In this document: positions 1 through 8,041 of the stretch, piece by piece | Position numbering within the stretch: the stretch's first letter is position 1 | How the letters are laid out: each line of letters opens with the position of its first letter | From: an uncultured Alistipes sp. | GTDB taxonomy: Bacteria; Bacteroidota; Bacteroidia; Bacteroidales; Rikenellaceae | DNA length: 17,420 bases | Direction of reading: 5' to 3' | Assembly: GCA_934754975.1 (NCBI GenBank) | Contig: CAKVKI010000024.1 | Location: 1-17,420 of the forward strand | Position numbers and translations under genes: made by a program | The notes under the pieces: model-generated | The model's database searches: none | Told to the model about the DNA's origin: nothing | What the model saw: only the letters and a program-made list of their open reading frames with translations

Positions 1-16
1 CATTACAGACATCGCC

Positions 17-1474
17 CTATTGCAGCGACTCGGGAGCCGGAATCAGGAACAGCAATCCGATCAGCAGGATCAGACACACCGCCACGATCAGGATTATCTT
101 TCCCAGGCTCGTTTTCTTCTTTACGGGCACCACGGTCTCGTAACCGGCGAAGGCCTTGGCATCGGACTGCGCCGCCGCAGGTTTCGTCCCGCCCAGACGG
201 GCCATCTCCTGCTCCATGCGCTTCGAACGGTCGGCCGAGAGTTCGGCCTGCTTCTGCCGGCGGGCCTGCTCCGCGGCCTGCTGCTCGCGCACCTGCCGTT
301 CCTGCTCGTCCCGGGCTTCCTGCTCGCGGCGGGCCTGCTCGGCACACAGGTATTCGATATACTTTCCGGCCCGGAAAACGTCCACGAAGACAAACATCTC
401 CTCGGCGCTGTACTGCTGATCCAGTTGGATATCGTCGCGGATAAGCCGCTGCAACGCGTCGTAAACCATCGTCAGCGGTTTGGACAGATACTCCCGGCGG
501 ATCGAAGCCGACAGCTCCCCGGCGCGCTCCAGCATCGAACCTTCGAACGAATCGAAACCGCGCGCGAGGTAATAAACCGTTTCGGCCAGGCGCACGTCGT
601 CTTCCCGGTCACCGAACACGGTGCGTACGCGGTCCACGGCGGCGCTTCCCTTGGGCGATCCCGTGTTGCAGCAGGCCAGGAAGCCCCAGTAACGCTGCCA
701 GTAATTGTCGGTCAGCTCCTCCTCGTAACTCTTCACCGATCCGGCCGGATCGAGAATCGCCCGGGCGAGAAAATACCAGTATTCGACCTCGTAATTCGAC
801 GAGACTTCATGCAGTGCGGTGAAGGTTTCCAGACTTTTCAGTCCCTGTTCGCGTTCGGTCGCCGTAATCAGACGCCGCACCGCGGCATCCAGTTCGGCCC
901 GCTGCACGGAACTCAGCTCCGCCGCATTTCCGGACGGGGCGCGCTGCTGCAAAGCCCGCAGGATCGAAGCCTGCGTCCCGGCATCGATCCGAAGACGACG
1001 CGCTTCGGCGTCCAGCTGCTGTTTGCGCGCCGCATCGAACGGCCCCGGAGCCTCCATGACCCGCGCCACGAATACGCGGTACTCCTCGCGGGCCTGCTGT
1101 TCGCAGTTCTCGCAGCGCTTCGAGGTCTCGACATAATATTCCAGCGCCACCTGCCCGCCGCACTGGGGGCATACGACACTCTGGTCCATATAGATACGCT
1201 TTCCGGAAACCGCACACTCCACGATCTTGTGCGACTGGTCCTCATTGATCGTATTGTGAATCGTGATGTTCGAGGCTTCGTACTTCTCCTGCTTGCCGAT
1301 AATCGTACTTTCGTTGATCAGGTTCTTGTCGCCGACCAGCGGACCGGCCTCTCCGGTGTCGGGTTCGGACTTGGGTTTGCGTTTCACCTCCATCGTGCGG
1401 CACTCGGTACCGCACTCAAGACAGAACCGGGCGTCGTCCGCCAGTTCCGAACCGCATTTATGGCATTTTTTCAT
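17..1474 (-). CDS. Tail-anchored protein with two zinc ribbons and a coiled coil
   Basis: The 485-residue protein begins with a zinc ribbon (Cys4, Cys7, Cys18, Cys21). An Asn/Thr/Ile-rich stretch (about 48-78) follows, then a second cysteine cluster (Cys102, Cys105, Cys121, Cys124, with Cys87 nearby). The middle (about 125-385) is helical, with aromatic-rich segments that could be TPR-like, though I could not assign a family. Residues about 385-430 form a Glu/Gln/Arg-rich coiled coil. A single hydrophobic helix at about 459-478 leaves only a few residues beyond it, as in a tail-anchored membrane protein with its bulk in the cytoplasm. The start overlaps the previous stop in ATGA, so translation is probably coupled. 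A scaffold or adaptor role at the inner membrane is inference. It is the last complete gene of the operon. Confidence 0.85.
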   Translation of the reverse strand: MKKCHKCGSELADDARFCLECGTECRTMEVKRKPKSEPDTGEAGPLVGDKNLINESTIIGKQEKYEASNITIHNTINEDQSHKIVECAVSGKRIYMDQSVVCPQCGGQVALEYYVETSKRCENCEQQAREEYRVFVARVMEAPGPFDAARKQQLDAEARRLRIDAGTQASILRALQQRAPSGNAAELSSVQRAELDAAVRRLITATEREQGLKSLETFTALHEVSSNYEVEYWYFLARAILDPAGSVKSYEEELTDNYWQRYWGFLACCNTGSPKGSAAVDRVRTVFGDREDDVRLAETVYYLARGFDSFEGSMLERAGELSASIRREYLSKPLTMVYDALQRLIRDDIQLDQQYSAEEMFVFVDVFRAGKYIEYLCAEQARREQEARDEQERQVREQQAAEQARRQKQAELSADRSKRMEQEMARLGGTKPAAAQSDAKAFAGYETVVPVKKKTSLGKIILIVAVCLILLIGLLFLIPAPESLQ

Positions 1475-1758
1475 GCTTGTTCCCTGTTTTCTGTTGTTTC
1501 ATCAATATCCGTATCTTCGGTATGCACCGCCGCTTCGACCGTATCGGCCACCAGCCATCCGTGACTCATACGCCCCGTTACAACCACCTCCGAGCGGTCA
1601 TATGCAGCAAAGAACGGATCGTCGGCGGGCGGCACGCCCTCGCGGCACAGCTTCAGGACGCTCATGTCGTCGTCCCGCACCAGAAAGGCGTAGCGCCCCT
1701 CCGATTTCGATCCGGCATTCTGCAGCCGGATCAGTATTACACCTTCGTAGCGTTCCAT
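1471..1758 (-). CDS. Small OB-like conserved protein, function unknown
   Basis: This 95-residue protein lies between the SPFH protein (8-base gap) and the tail-anchored zinc-ribbon protein (ATGA overlap), which strongly supports it as a real gene. It has no signal peptide, membrane helix or cysteine pair. The core (about 1-75) alternates short hydrophobic strands with Gly turns, contains a SEGRYAFLV segment and a DDPFF motif, and ends in a V-V-V-T-G-R strand followed by a short W-containing strand. This pattern suggests a small beta-barrel of OB-fold type. The last 20 residues are acidic and Thr-rich, probably disordered. A role as partner or ligand-binding subunit of its neighbours is inference only. 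Confidence 0.75.
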   Translation of the reverse strand: MERYEGVILIRLQNAGSKSEGRYAFLVRDDDMSVLKLCREGVPPADDPFFAAYDRSEVVVTGRMSHGWLVADTVEAAVHTEDTDIDETTENREQA

Positions 1759-1766
1759 ACTCCGGT

Positions 1767-3917
1767 TTATTTGAGGTCACGCCCGCAATGGGCGCAGAAA
1801 CGGATTCCCTGAGCGGCTACCGTGCCGCAGTCGGGGCAGACGCGGCCGACGGACTGCGGGGCCTGCGGCGGCTGGGGCTTTGCCGCCCCCTGCTGGTTAT
1901 TGCGGGTGGCGTACTCGAGCGCGCTGTCCTGCGTCTTGTCCACACGGTCCTCCTGACGTTCCATACGTTCGCGGTAGCGGTCGCGCTCCTCGTCCTTGTT
2001 CTGCACGATATGTCCGGTCATCGTCGTAGCCATATCCTTCATTTCGCGCATCATCTCCAGCATGCGGTCCTCGTGACGCTGCGAATCGGCGATGCGGGCC
2101 TCGGCGGCCTGCTGCACCTGCTCGACGTTCTTCCCCGCCGAGAACGACTCGGCGAACTTCACCGCGGCCTGCGAATCGAGGTTCTCCCCGGCGGCCACGG
2201 CCATCAGCTGTTCGGCGGTCATCTGCGCCTTTTTGTCGAGGGCTTCCTGTTTCAGACGCTCCATCTCACGCTCGTGGTCCAGATCCATCTTCTTGTCCTC
2301 GCGGTTGATCTCCTTGACCTTGCGCAGGCGTTCGATCTGGGCGTTCATCTCGGCATCGTCCAGCTCCATTTCTGTTTCACGGTCGGCCCGCATCTGCTCG
2401 CGCTCTTTGGCGCGGCGGTCGTCGGAATACTCGTCCTCCCGCCTGCGGTGCGCCAGCGTCAGCTCCTGCAGCTCCAGTCCCTGACGCATCGTCTCCACGG
2501 CGATCTGACCTTCGCCCGCCGTGCGGACTTTTTCGAATTCGATTTCATCCTTCAGCTGCATGAGTTTAATCACCTGCCCGCGCTGGTAACGCCGCTCGGC
2601 GATGTCGATCCGCAGGTTCTCGACGTCCTCTTCGCGCAGCAGGCCGGTCTTTTCGATGTCGGACAAAGCCGCTTCGACCTCCTCCTCGCTCTGCGCGTCG
2701 CGGATACGCTTCTCGCGCGAAAGCACAGTGTAGAACTTATCCAGTTCGTCGTCGGCCAGCAGACGGTCTTTATTGACCTCCTGCAATCCCTGGTAAAGCT
2801 GCAGATCGCTGCGGGCATCGGCAATGGTCTGTTCGTTGGTTTCCGTCGCCAGCCGGTTGCGGAAATCGTTGGTGCGGCGCAGGAAGTCGAGTTCCTGGCT
2901 CAGGCTGCGCAGACGCTCCAGATCCTCGTTCGACGCCGCCACTTCGGCGACGCGCTCCAGCGTCAGGCCGTAGAACTGGTCGCCCGAAGCGACGATCCTT
3001 GCCGTAATCAGTTCGACGACGTCGGCGGGAACCGACGTCCCTTCGACCTCACGGTCCTGCATAACGGCCTGCACGGCGTTCTGAATCGTGGGCTGCAGCT
3101 TCTCGGCGATCTTCAGCGTCGTGGCGACGCGCTCGTCGGTGAGGAAGTACTCGGCGAAGCGGTTGAAGTCGCTGATGCGGAAAATCGCACGCAGGCCCAC
3201 CTGCAGGTCGAGCAGTTTCGTACGGACGGTCATCGGCTTGAATTCGGCCATCTCCTCGGCCGTTCCCGAACCGAAGACCAGCGAGAAGCTCTTGTCGAGC
3301 TTGAGGGTCAGCGAAAAGGCTTCGTGCCGCTTCATGCTCTCGATCACGGCGTCGAGCGAACGCTGGCGTTCGGGATCGCCGCTCTTGTCGAACTTGTCCT
3401 TCACACGGCGGCCCAGCAGGGCGTTTATCAGGAAACGGCCGCCGCCGGCAAGCGCGCCCGCCGCACCGCCCCTGCGGCTTTCGAGTATGCGCTCCAGTTC
3501 GTCGGGATCGACGAAATCGTAGATTCCTCCGTGGATCTCGGCCAGCACTTTGCCGTTGGCTTTGATATAGGCCGTGGTGCCGTCGTTCACGATCAGGCCC
3601 TGCGCCGAATCATAGCGGATAAACTCCGACTCATTGACCCGGCAGGCCACTTCGCCTTTCTGGATATTCCAGAAAATCTTCTGCTTCACGGCGGCCAGTT
3701 CACCCCCTTCGGCGGCCTGCGCTTCGGGTGCGGGCGCACTCTCCGGCGCAGTTGCGGCCGGAGCGCCGCACGTCGTGCAGAATTTGGCGTCGGGCAGCAG
3801 CGGAGCATTGCACTTTTTGCACACGCTCCCGGCAGGCTGCGCCGCAGCGGGCGTTCCGCAGGTCGTGCAGAATTTCGCACCCTCCAGGAGTTCTGAATTA
3901 CAATTCTGGCATTTCAT
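1767..3917 (-). CDS. SPFH-like (YdjI/virion-core type) protein with three zinc ribbons and a long coiled coil
   Basis: The 716-residue protein has two tandem N-terminal zinc ribbons (Cys3/6/17/20 and Cys33/36/47/50) that look like an internal duplication, and a third ribbon at the C-terminus (Cys694/697/708/711). After a Pro/Ala linker, residues about 74-310 resemble the SPFH/band-7 group that includes the stomatin-like proteins with a C-terminal zinc ribbon. Residues about 370-650 are a charged coiled coil rich in Glu, Arg, Lys and Met. There is no signal peptide or obvious membrane helix; a Gly/Ala-rich patch at about 148-165 could touch the membrane. SPFH proteins form rings or microdomains at membranes, so this is the likely oligomeric platform of the operon (inference). 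It sits 10 bases after the C25-like gene. Confidence 0.8.
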   Translation of the reverse strand: MKCQNCNSELLEGAKFCTTCGTPAAAQPAGSVCKKCNAPLLPDAKFCTTCGAPAATAPESAPAPEAQAAEGGELAAVKQKIFWNIQKGEVACRVNESEFIRYDSAQGLIVNDGTTAYIKANGKVLAEIHGGIYDFVDPDELERILESRRGGAAGALAGGGRFLINALLGRRVKDKFDKSGDPERQRSLDAVIESMKRHEAFSLTLKLDKSFSLVFGSGTAEEMAEFKPMTVRTKLLDLQVGLRAIFRISDFNRFAEYFLTDERVATTLKIAEKLQPTIQNAVQAVMQDREVEGTSVPADVVELITARIVASGDQFYGLTLERVAEVAASNEDLERLRSLSQELDFLRRTNDFRNRLATETNEQTIADARSDLQLYQGLQEVNKDRLLADDELDKFYTVLSREKRIRDAQSEEEVEAALSDIEKTGLLREEDVENLRIDIAERRYQRGQVIKLMQLKDEIEFEKVRTAGEGQIAVETMRQGLELQELTLAHRRREDEYSDDRRAKEREQMRADRETEMELDDAEMNAQIERLRKVKEINREDKKMDLDHEREMERLKQEALDKKAQMTAEQLMAVAAGENLDSQAAVKFAESFSAGKNVEQVQQAAEARIADSQRHEDRMLEMMREMKDMATTMTGHIVQNKDEERDRYRERMERQEDRVDKTQDSALEYATRNNQQGAAKPQPPQAPQSVGRVCPDCGTVAAQGIRFCAHCGRDLK

Positions 3918-3927
3918 AGTAGTCGTT

Positions 3928-5784
3928 CTATTTAGTTGATATTATTGATTTCACACTTCCTTTCAAATCGGCCGTCGCCGTGTGGCAGCTCTTGATCGTT
4001 CCGTCCGTTTCAACATAGTTGAAGGCGTAGAATTCATCGCCGTTGCCGTATCTGAGCCGGGTGACGGTCGATAGTTTGCGCGGCTCCACGCCCAGCTGTT
4101 CGTAAAGCTGTTTATCGACCGTGGCGCGTATGGCCAGCAGGTTGCGGTCCACGGCGTTGCGCACCTGATCGAGTACCGACGCCGGAGCGGCCTCGTACAC
4201 GCACTTGCGTTCGACCACGGCGTTCACCGGGCCTTTGGCCAGCGCCTTAACCTCGCGCAGCTGAACCTTCGCTTCACCCCGCCGCGCCCCGACATAGAGG
4301 AACGGATCGCCGAAAAGGTTGAACTCGACGATCGTAAGCGCCTGATGCGGCGTGAAATAGCCGTCGTTATAGTCGAAGAAGCTCTGACGGGCCAGGTAGA
4401 ACGCTTCGCCCGCGCTGTACCCTTCGAGCAGCTTGGACATATAGACATTGGTCAGGCGGTCGGCGTTGTTAAGATCGGCCGTCGAACTGCTCTGCGACGC
4501 GCCCCACGCGATGCGCGACGAGCCGAGGTAAAGCAATGTCTTGTCGCCCATGGCGGCGAGCAGCATCGTCTCGCCGCGGCCGTAATCCTGGAATTTGGCT
4601 CCGTAGCAGGCTTCGGTCACCACCACGTTCGCCGCCTGGGCCGAAGCCAGCTGGCGCGGCGTGATCGCTTCGTAGCACTGCTGCCGGTAGGAGGCATAGA
4701 AACTGCACGCCGTCGGCGCATCGCTTCCGTGCAGGTTGAAGTAATACAGGTCGGCGTTCCGGTCGAAAACCTTATCGACGATCGACCGTTCGACGCAGGG
4801 GCTGATAAAAAGATTCCGGGAGTAAATGCGCTCGTCCAGCCGCTCGTCGCCCCGGTAAAGTTTGTGACGGTGGAACGGTTCGCTGACCGAAGCCGAGGCC
4901 GAAAGCCACGTCAGGTCGGTCTGGCCGTACACCCGCCCGATACCGAGCGTGCCGGGAGCCTTCGCCGCACGGCGCAGGTACCCTGCCAGATCGTCCAGCG
5001 AAGCGTCCTCCGCAAGCGGCAGGCGGCCTACATGGAAATACTGTTCGTACTGGAAAATCTCCGCTGACCCCAGCATGGGATAGGTCTTCTCGCCCAGCAG
5101 ATAGGCATACGGAATATCGGTGTCGATGTCCGTATCGCTGTAATCGGGATCGGAGATATACTGCGGCACCACCGGCATCGGGATTACGTCGCCGCCGCCG
5201 ATGATGAACAGATAGTTGGTTTCCTCCTCGGCCGTACTGCGCCCGAAACGGAAATAGTCGGCCAGCAGATATCCGTGTCCGACCCACGAATCCGACGGAG
5301 AAAGGCTCACTCGGCGGTCGTCACCCGCTTCGGGGTTGATGAAAGCGTAATCCGCGGCGTCGATGATATGGTAGCGGATACCGTGCGCGAGCGACGCCTC
5401 GGCATAAGCCGCCAGCAGTTTGCGCACCACGCCGGCATCGGTGCCGAATTTGCGGGAGAGCGCCCGCAGGTTGGTAAAAAGAACTCCTTCGGCCATACGC
5501 CCGCCGGACTCCTTCGAATCGGAGGTCTGTGCGTCGCCGGGCACGGCAGGAACCGGAGCCGTGCCGGGCCCAGCCGGGGCCACTGGAGTTGCCGAAACGG
5601 TCGGTGCGGCCGCAGAAGCCGGAACCGCCGGGGCGGACTGGACCGGCGGAACCGGAGCAGGTGAAGCCGGAGCGGACTGGCCGGCGGAAGCCGCCGGAAC
5701 CGATGCGGCAGGCAGTTTGGCGCCGCAGTTCCAGCAGAACAGGGTGTTATCCTCGCACTTTTTTCCACAATTGGGACAAAACAT
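3928..5784 (-). CDS. Cytoplasmic zinc-ribbon C25 (gingipain/caspase-fold) peptidase-like protein
   Basis: The 618-residue protein starts with a zinc ribbon (Cys3, Cys6, Cys17, Cys20), then a Pro/Ala/Val-rich linker to about residue 95. From about 135 to 500 it follows the layout of peptidase family C25. A YLFIIGGGDVIP strand appears at about 191-202. His352 lies in an NLHGSD motif and Cys392 in TEACYGA; the 40-residue spacing suits the caspase/gingipain His-Cys dyad. The typical FGDP segment falls at 491-494. Residues 500-618 form an additional domain of unknown type. Unlike gingipains it has no signal peptide or secretion domain, so it should act in the cytoplasm. The substrate is unknown. 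The neighbours, an SPFH platform and other ribbon proteins, suggest it is recruited to a membrane complex. Peptidase activity is inferred from the dyad only. Confidence 0.85.
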   Translation of the reverse strand: MFCPNCGKKCEDNTLFCWNCGAKLPAASVPAASAGQSAPASPAPVPPVQSAPAVPASAAAPTVSATPVAPAGPGTAPVPAVPGDAQTSDSKESGGRMAEGVLFTNLRALSRKFGTDAGVVRKLLAAYAEASLAHGIRYHIIDAADYAFINPEAGDDRRVSLSPSDSWVGHGYLLADYFRFGRSTAEEETNYLFIIGGGDVIPMPVVPQYISDPDYSDTDIDTDIPYAYLLGEKTYPMLGSAEIFQYEQYFHVGRLPLAEDASLDDLAGYLRRAAKAPGTLGIGRVYGQTDLTWLSASASVSEPFHRHKLYRGDERLDERIYSRNLFISPCVERSIVDKVFDRNADLYYFNLHGSDAPTACSFYASYRQQCYEAITPRQLASAQAANVVVTEACYGAKFQDYGRGETMLLAAMGDKTLLYLGSSRIAWGASQSSSTADLNNADRLTNVYMSKLLEGYSAGEAFYLARQSFFDYNDGYFTPHQALTIVEFNLFGDPFLYVGARRGEAKVQLREVKALAKGPVNAVVERKCVYEAAPASVLDQVRNAVDRNLLAIRATVDKQLYEQLGVEPRKLSTVTRLRYGNGDEFYAFNYVETDGTIKSCHTATADLKGSVKSIISTK

Positions 5785-5804
5785 CGCGAATCGGGTTTTA
5801 AGGG

Positions 5805-7376
5805 TTAGTCAATCTTGACGACCTGCGCCGCGACCCGTTTCAGGTCGGGCATCGCGTCGCCCACGTCGGCCCCCACGTAAGTCGGGTCGCAGACGACATA
5901 GCGTTTGGCGCCTATCTGCATGTAGTCGCCTTTCACATCGCCGTTGAAGCAGACCGCCGTGGCGATATGCTCCGGGTAATAAAGCAGGACGACATCCAGC
6001 CCGAGCAGGTCCCTGACCAACCGTGCGAAGAGGATCGAACGGTCCTCGCAATCGCTGTAAGGGTAATGGAACATCTCTTCGGCGAAAAGCGTGCGTTCGA
6101 CGCCGAACTGGGCCTCGTCGGTCTTATAGGGAAACGCCCGGTGCAGGTAGTGCAGCAGCAGGTTGGCCGCGTCGTACCCGCCTTTGCCCGCCAGCGCGCT
6201 GCGCAGGGTCGGATAAAGCTGGTCGCGCACCGCCGAAGTCAGCTCGGTCGCCGCATAAATGCTCCAGCAGCAGGGCGGATAGTCGGTATAGAAATCCATC
6301 AGGTTCCGGTTCACCGTCACAGTCGTCGTGAGCGATCCTTCCCCGCACTTCCGCACGGCGGGCTGTCCGGATTTCTGCGCCAGCACGGGCGGCACGGGCA
6401 TCGCCAGCGACAGCGGACGTTCGCCGGGAATCTTGAAATTACAGATGTTGTACGATGCGGCCCGCGCCATATCGTCCAGCAGGTAGAAGGTCTGTCCGTC
6501 GATTTTGAAATAGGGTTTGGCATAGACCTGATCGTCGAGCGCCAGCAACAGGCAGAGGCGGTTGCCGCCCCGTGCCAGACGCACTTTGCAGCCCGCTTCG
6601 GCCATCAGGAACGACTGCAGCACGACCGATTCGGCCGATTGTTCGCCCAAGAACCCGTCGCTCAGCGTACGTACCAGCGCATAATAGCCCCAGTCGTTGA
6701 GCCGCAGTTGTTCTTTCAGCTCGCGGCACTCCTTCGCCACCGGATCGTACGAACCGCCCGCAACGCGTTCCCACGCATCGGCGACGCTGTTTTCCTGTAA
6801 CGACGCGAGCCTGAAACGATGTTTTGCGGCCAGCGACACCGAGCAGTCCGTGCCGTAGAACGTAAAACGGCAGGGGCGCGAAGTCACGACGGCGGGAGCC
6901 GGGCCGCCCTTCCCGGCAGGCGGCGTACGGCCCTCGTCCTTTTTCACGTCGGGGACTTTCGGCGCCGCAGGGAGATCCGGCACTGCCGGTTCGACAGACT
7001 CCTTCGGAGCATCAGGAACTTCCGGCACGGCAGGCGTCTGCGGAGCCGCAGGAGCCTCCGGGACGGCGCGAGCAGGCGCTTCGACCACCTCTTTATAGGG
7101 AATCCGGTCCTGCGTGGGCGCCGCCGATTCGTCGGGCCGCTTCACGACGGGCTGTTCCGGCTCCTTCCGTTCGGGGAGAGGCACCGGCGCTTCGGAGCGG
7201 AAAGCCTCCCAGCGCTTGCGCATGAAGTCGGCGCACGCTTTGCGGTAGTTGTCCTGAAACTCGGCGTAAGCCTGCCTGCGGCGGGCCTGATACTCGAGCA
7301 GGGCTTCGCGCCGCGACTGCGCCGCAAGGGGCACAGCGAAAAGTAGCGACAACAACAGAATCAGGTAGCGTTTCAT
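5805..7376 (-). CDS. Exported transglutaminase-like (papain-fold) protein
   Basis: The reading frame opens at 7436, but I chose the ATG at 7376 because it begins a clean signal peptide (MKRYLILLLSLLFAVPLAAQ). This gives 523 residues. After cleavage come a basic helical segment with many Arg, Tyr and Ala, a long Pro/Ala/Val/Glu-rich linker, a central beta-rich domain, and a C-terminal transglutaminase-like core. The core shows Cys443 in SDCEDR, His470 in PEHIA and Asp497 in CDPTY, in the usual Cys-His-Asp order. Bacterial proteins of this class are often peptidases or inactive scaffolds, so the reaction cannot be fixed. It is expected in the periplasm or outside the cell. An 84-base gap with a strong hairpin separates it from the upstream lipoprotein gene; the C25-like gene follows 20 bases downstream. 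Confidence 0.85.
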   Translation of the reverse strand: MKRYLILLLSLLFAVPLAAQSRREALLEYQARRRQAYAEFQDNYRKACADFMRKRWEAFRSEAPVPLPERKEPEQPVVKRPDESAAPTQDRIPYKEVVEAPARAVPEAPAAPQTPAVPEVPDAPKESVEPAVPDLPAAPKVPDVKKDEGRTPPAGKGGPAPAVVTSRPCRFTFYGTDCSVSLAAKHRFRLASLQENSVADAWERVAGGSYDPVAKECRELKEQLRLNDWGYYALVRTLSDGFLGEQSAESVVLQSFLMAEAGCKVRLARGGNRLCLLLALDDQVYAKPYFKIDGQTFYLLDDMARAASYNICNFKIPGERPLSLAMPVPPVLAQKSGQPAVRKCGEGSLTTTVTVNRNLMDFYTDYPPCCWSIYAATELTSAVRDQLYPTLRSALAGKGGYDAANLLLHYLHRAFPYKTDEAQFGVERTLFAEEMFHYPYSDCEDRSILFARLVRDLLGLDVVLLYYPEHIATAVCFNGDVKGDYMQIGAKRYVVCDPTYVGADVGDAMPDLKRVAAQVVKID

Positions 7377-7399
7377 AGACGGATCGGTTACGGATAAGA

Positions 7400-7434
7400 G
7401 ACGGCGGCTTCCCTCCTGCGAGGGGAGCGCCGTC
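7400..7434 (-). other. Intergenic hairpin, possible attenuator or mRNA-processing structure
   Basis: GACGGC (7400-7405) pairs with GCCGTC (7429-7434), and inner CT/CCCTC and GAGGG/AG segments extend the stem around a four-base loop. No T-run follows on the minus strand, so it is not a classical terminator. It lies in the second-largest gap inside the operon, just upstream of the transglutaminase-like gene. Confidence 0.5.
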
Positions 7435-7460
7435 AATCAGACTATAATATCGGCCGGCTG

Positions 7461-8033
7461 CTATTGTGCAAACGCCGCCATCTGCTCTTCGAAGATCTTC
7501 TTGAACTGAGCGCGGTCGAATTCCAGGTTGAGCTTGGCGTCTTTGGCGATCGCATCCTCCACGGCGGCTTCGAGAGCGGCTTTGGGAAGCTGCATGCAGA
7601 CATAGCAGCGCATCGAACCGTTGTCCTGACGGAACATCTTCTCCTCGACGATCTGCACGTCGCGCAGCTGCTGGTTCACGGCCGTATAGGCCAGCTCCTG
7701 GTACTGCGACTTATGCTCGGCCGAGATGCCCGTATCCTGATTTTTCACATAATTTTCGATAACCATCTTCACATCGGCCTGAATGGCGGCGGCCAAGTCC
7801 TGACGGCAGTTCTGCATGGCGATCTTCTGCGCCGTGCTGCGCTCGGCGCTCACGCCGTTCTGCACGGCACGGTAATATTCGGCATTGCTGCGGTACTGCG
7901 GTCCGCTCAGCGGCATGGCCTCTTCGACCATGCCAGCAGGGGCGGCGGGTCCGGTGGCCTTTTTCGAAGAACTGCACGACACGGCGCCGGCAGCGAGTAC
8001 GAGAGCGATTGCTCCAATGAGGGTTCTTTTCAT
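7461..8033 (-). CDS. LPP20-like lipoprotein
   Basis: The 190-residue protein has a lipoprotein signal ending at Cys20 (AVSC), followed by Ser/Lys residues rather than the acidic stretch that directs Bacteroidota lipoproteins to the surface. It is therefore probably anchored facing the periplasm. The mature part contains a helix with regularly spaced Ala residues (about 60-100), then a strand-rich part with MRCYVCMQLPKAAL, and a charged helix at the end. This helix-strand order resembles the LPP20 domain shared by Helicobacter Lpp20 and the flagellar outer-membrane lipoprotein FlgP; I am unsure of the homology. It starts 8 bases after an exported protein that also looks LPP20-like, so the two may form one complex. 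Confidence 0.8.
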   Translation of the reverse strand: MKRTLIGAIALVLAAGAVSCSSSKKATGPAAPAGMVEEAMPLSGPQYRSNAEYYRAVQNGVSAERSTAQKIAMQNCRQDLAAAIQADVKMVIENYVKNQDTGISAEHKSQYQELAYTAVNQQLRDVQIVEEKMFRQDNGSMRCYVCMQLPKAALEAAVEDAIAKDAKLNLEFDRAQFKKIFEEQMAAFAQ

Positions 8034-8041
8034 CTTTTCGG

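Noticed and set aside
1..12. Possible start of a further gene at ATG 12 (minus), four bases after the last stop
   Set aside because: Only four codons are visible, too few to call a gene; it is only a hint that the operon continues.
20..1564. 514-codon open frame on the plus strand
   Set aside because: It is antisense to the tail-anchored zinc-ribbon gene. Its apparent hydrophobic runs are complements of that gene's coiled coil.
1263..3896. 877-codon open frame on the plus strand opposite the SPFH gene
   Set aside because: It is a mirror of GC-rich codon use in the minus-strand gene. Its protein is His/Leu/Arg-rich without domains, and it would run antisense across three well-supported genes.
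7377..7436. Upstream start for the transglutaminase-like protein at 7436
   Set aside because: It would add 20 polar residues before a typical signal peptide and would start inside the intergenic hairpin.
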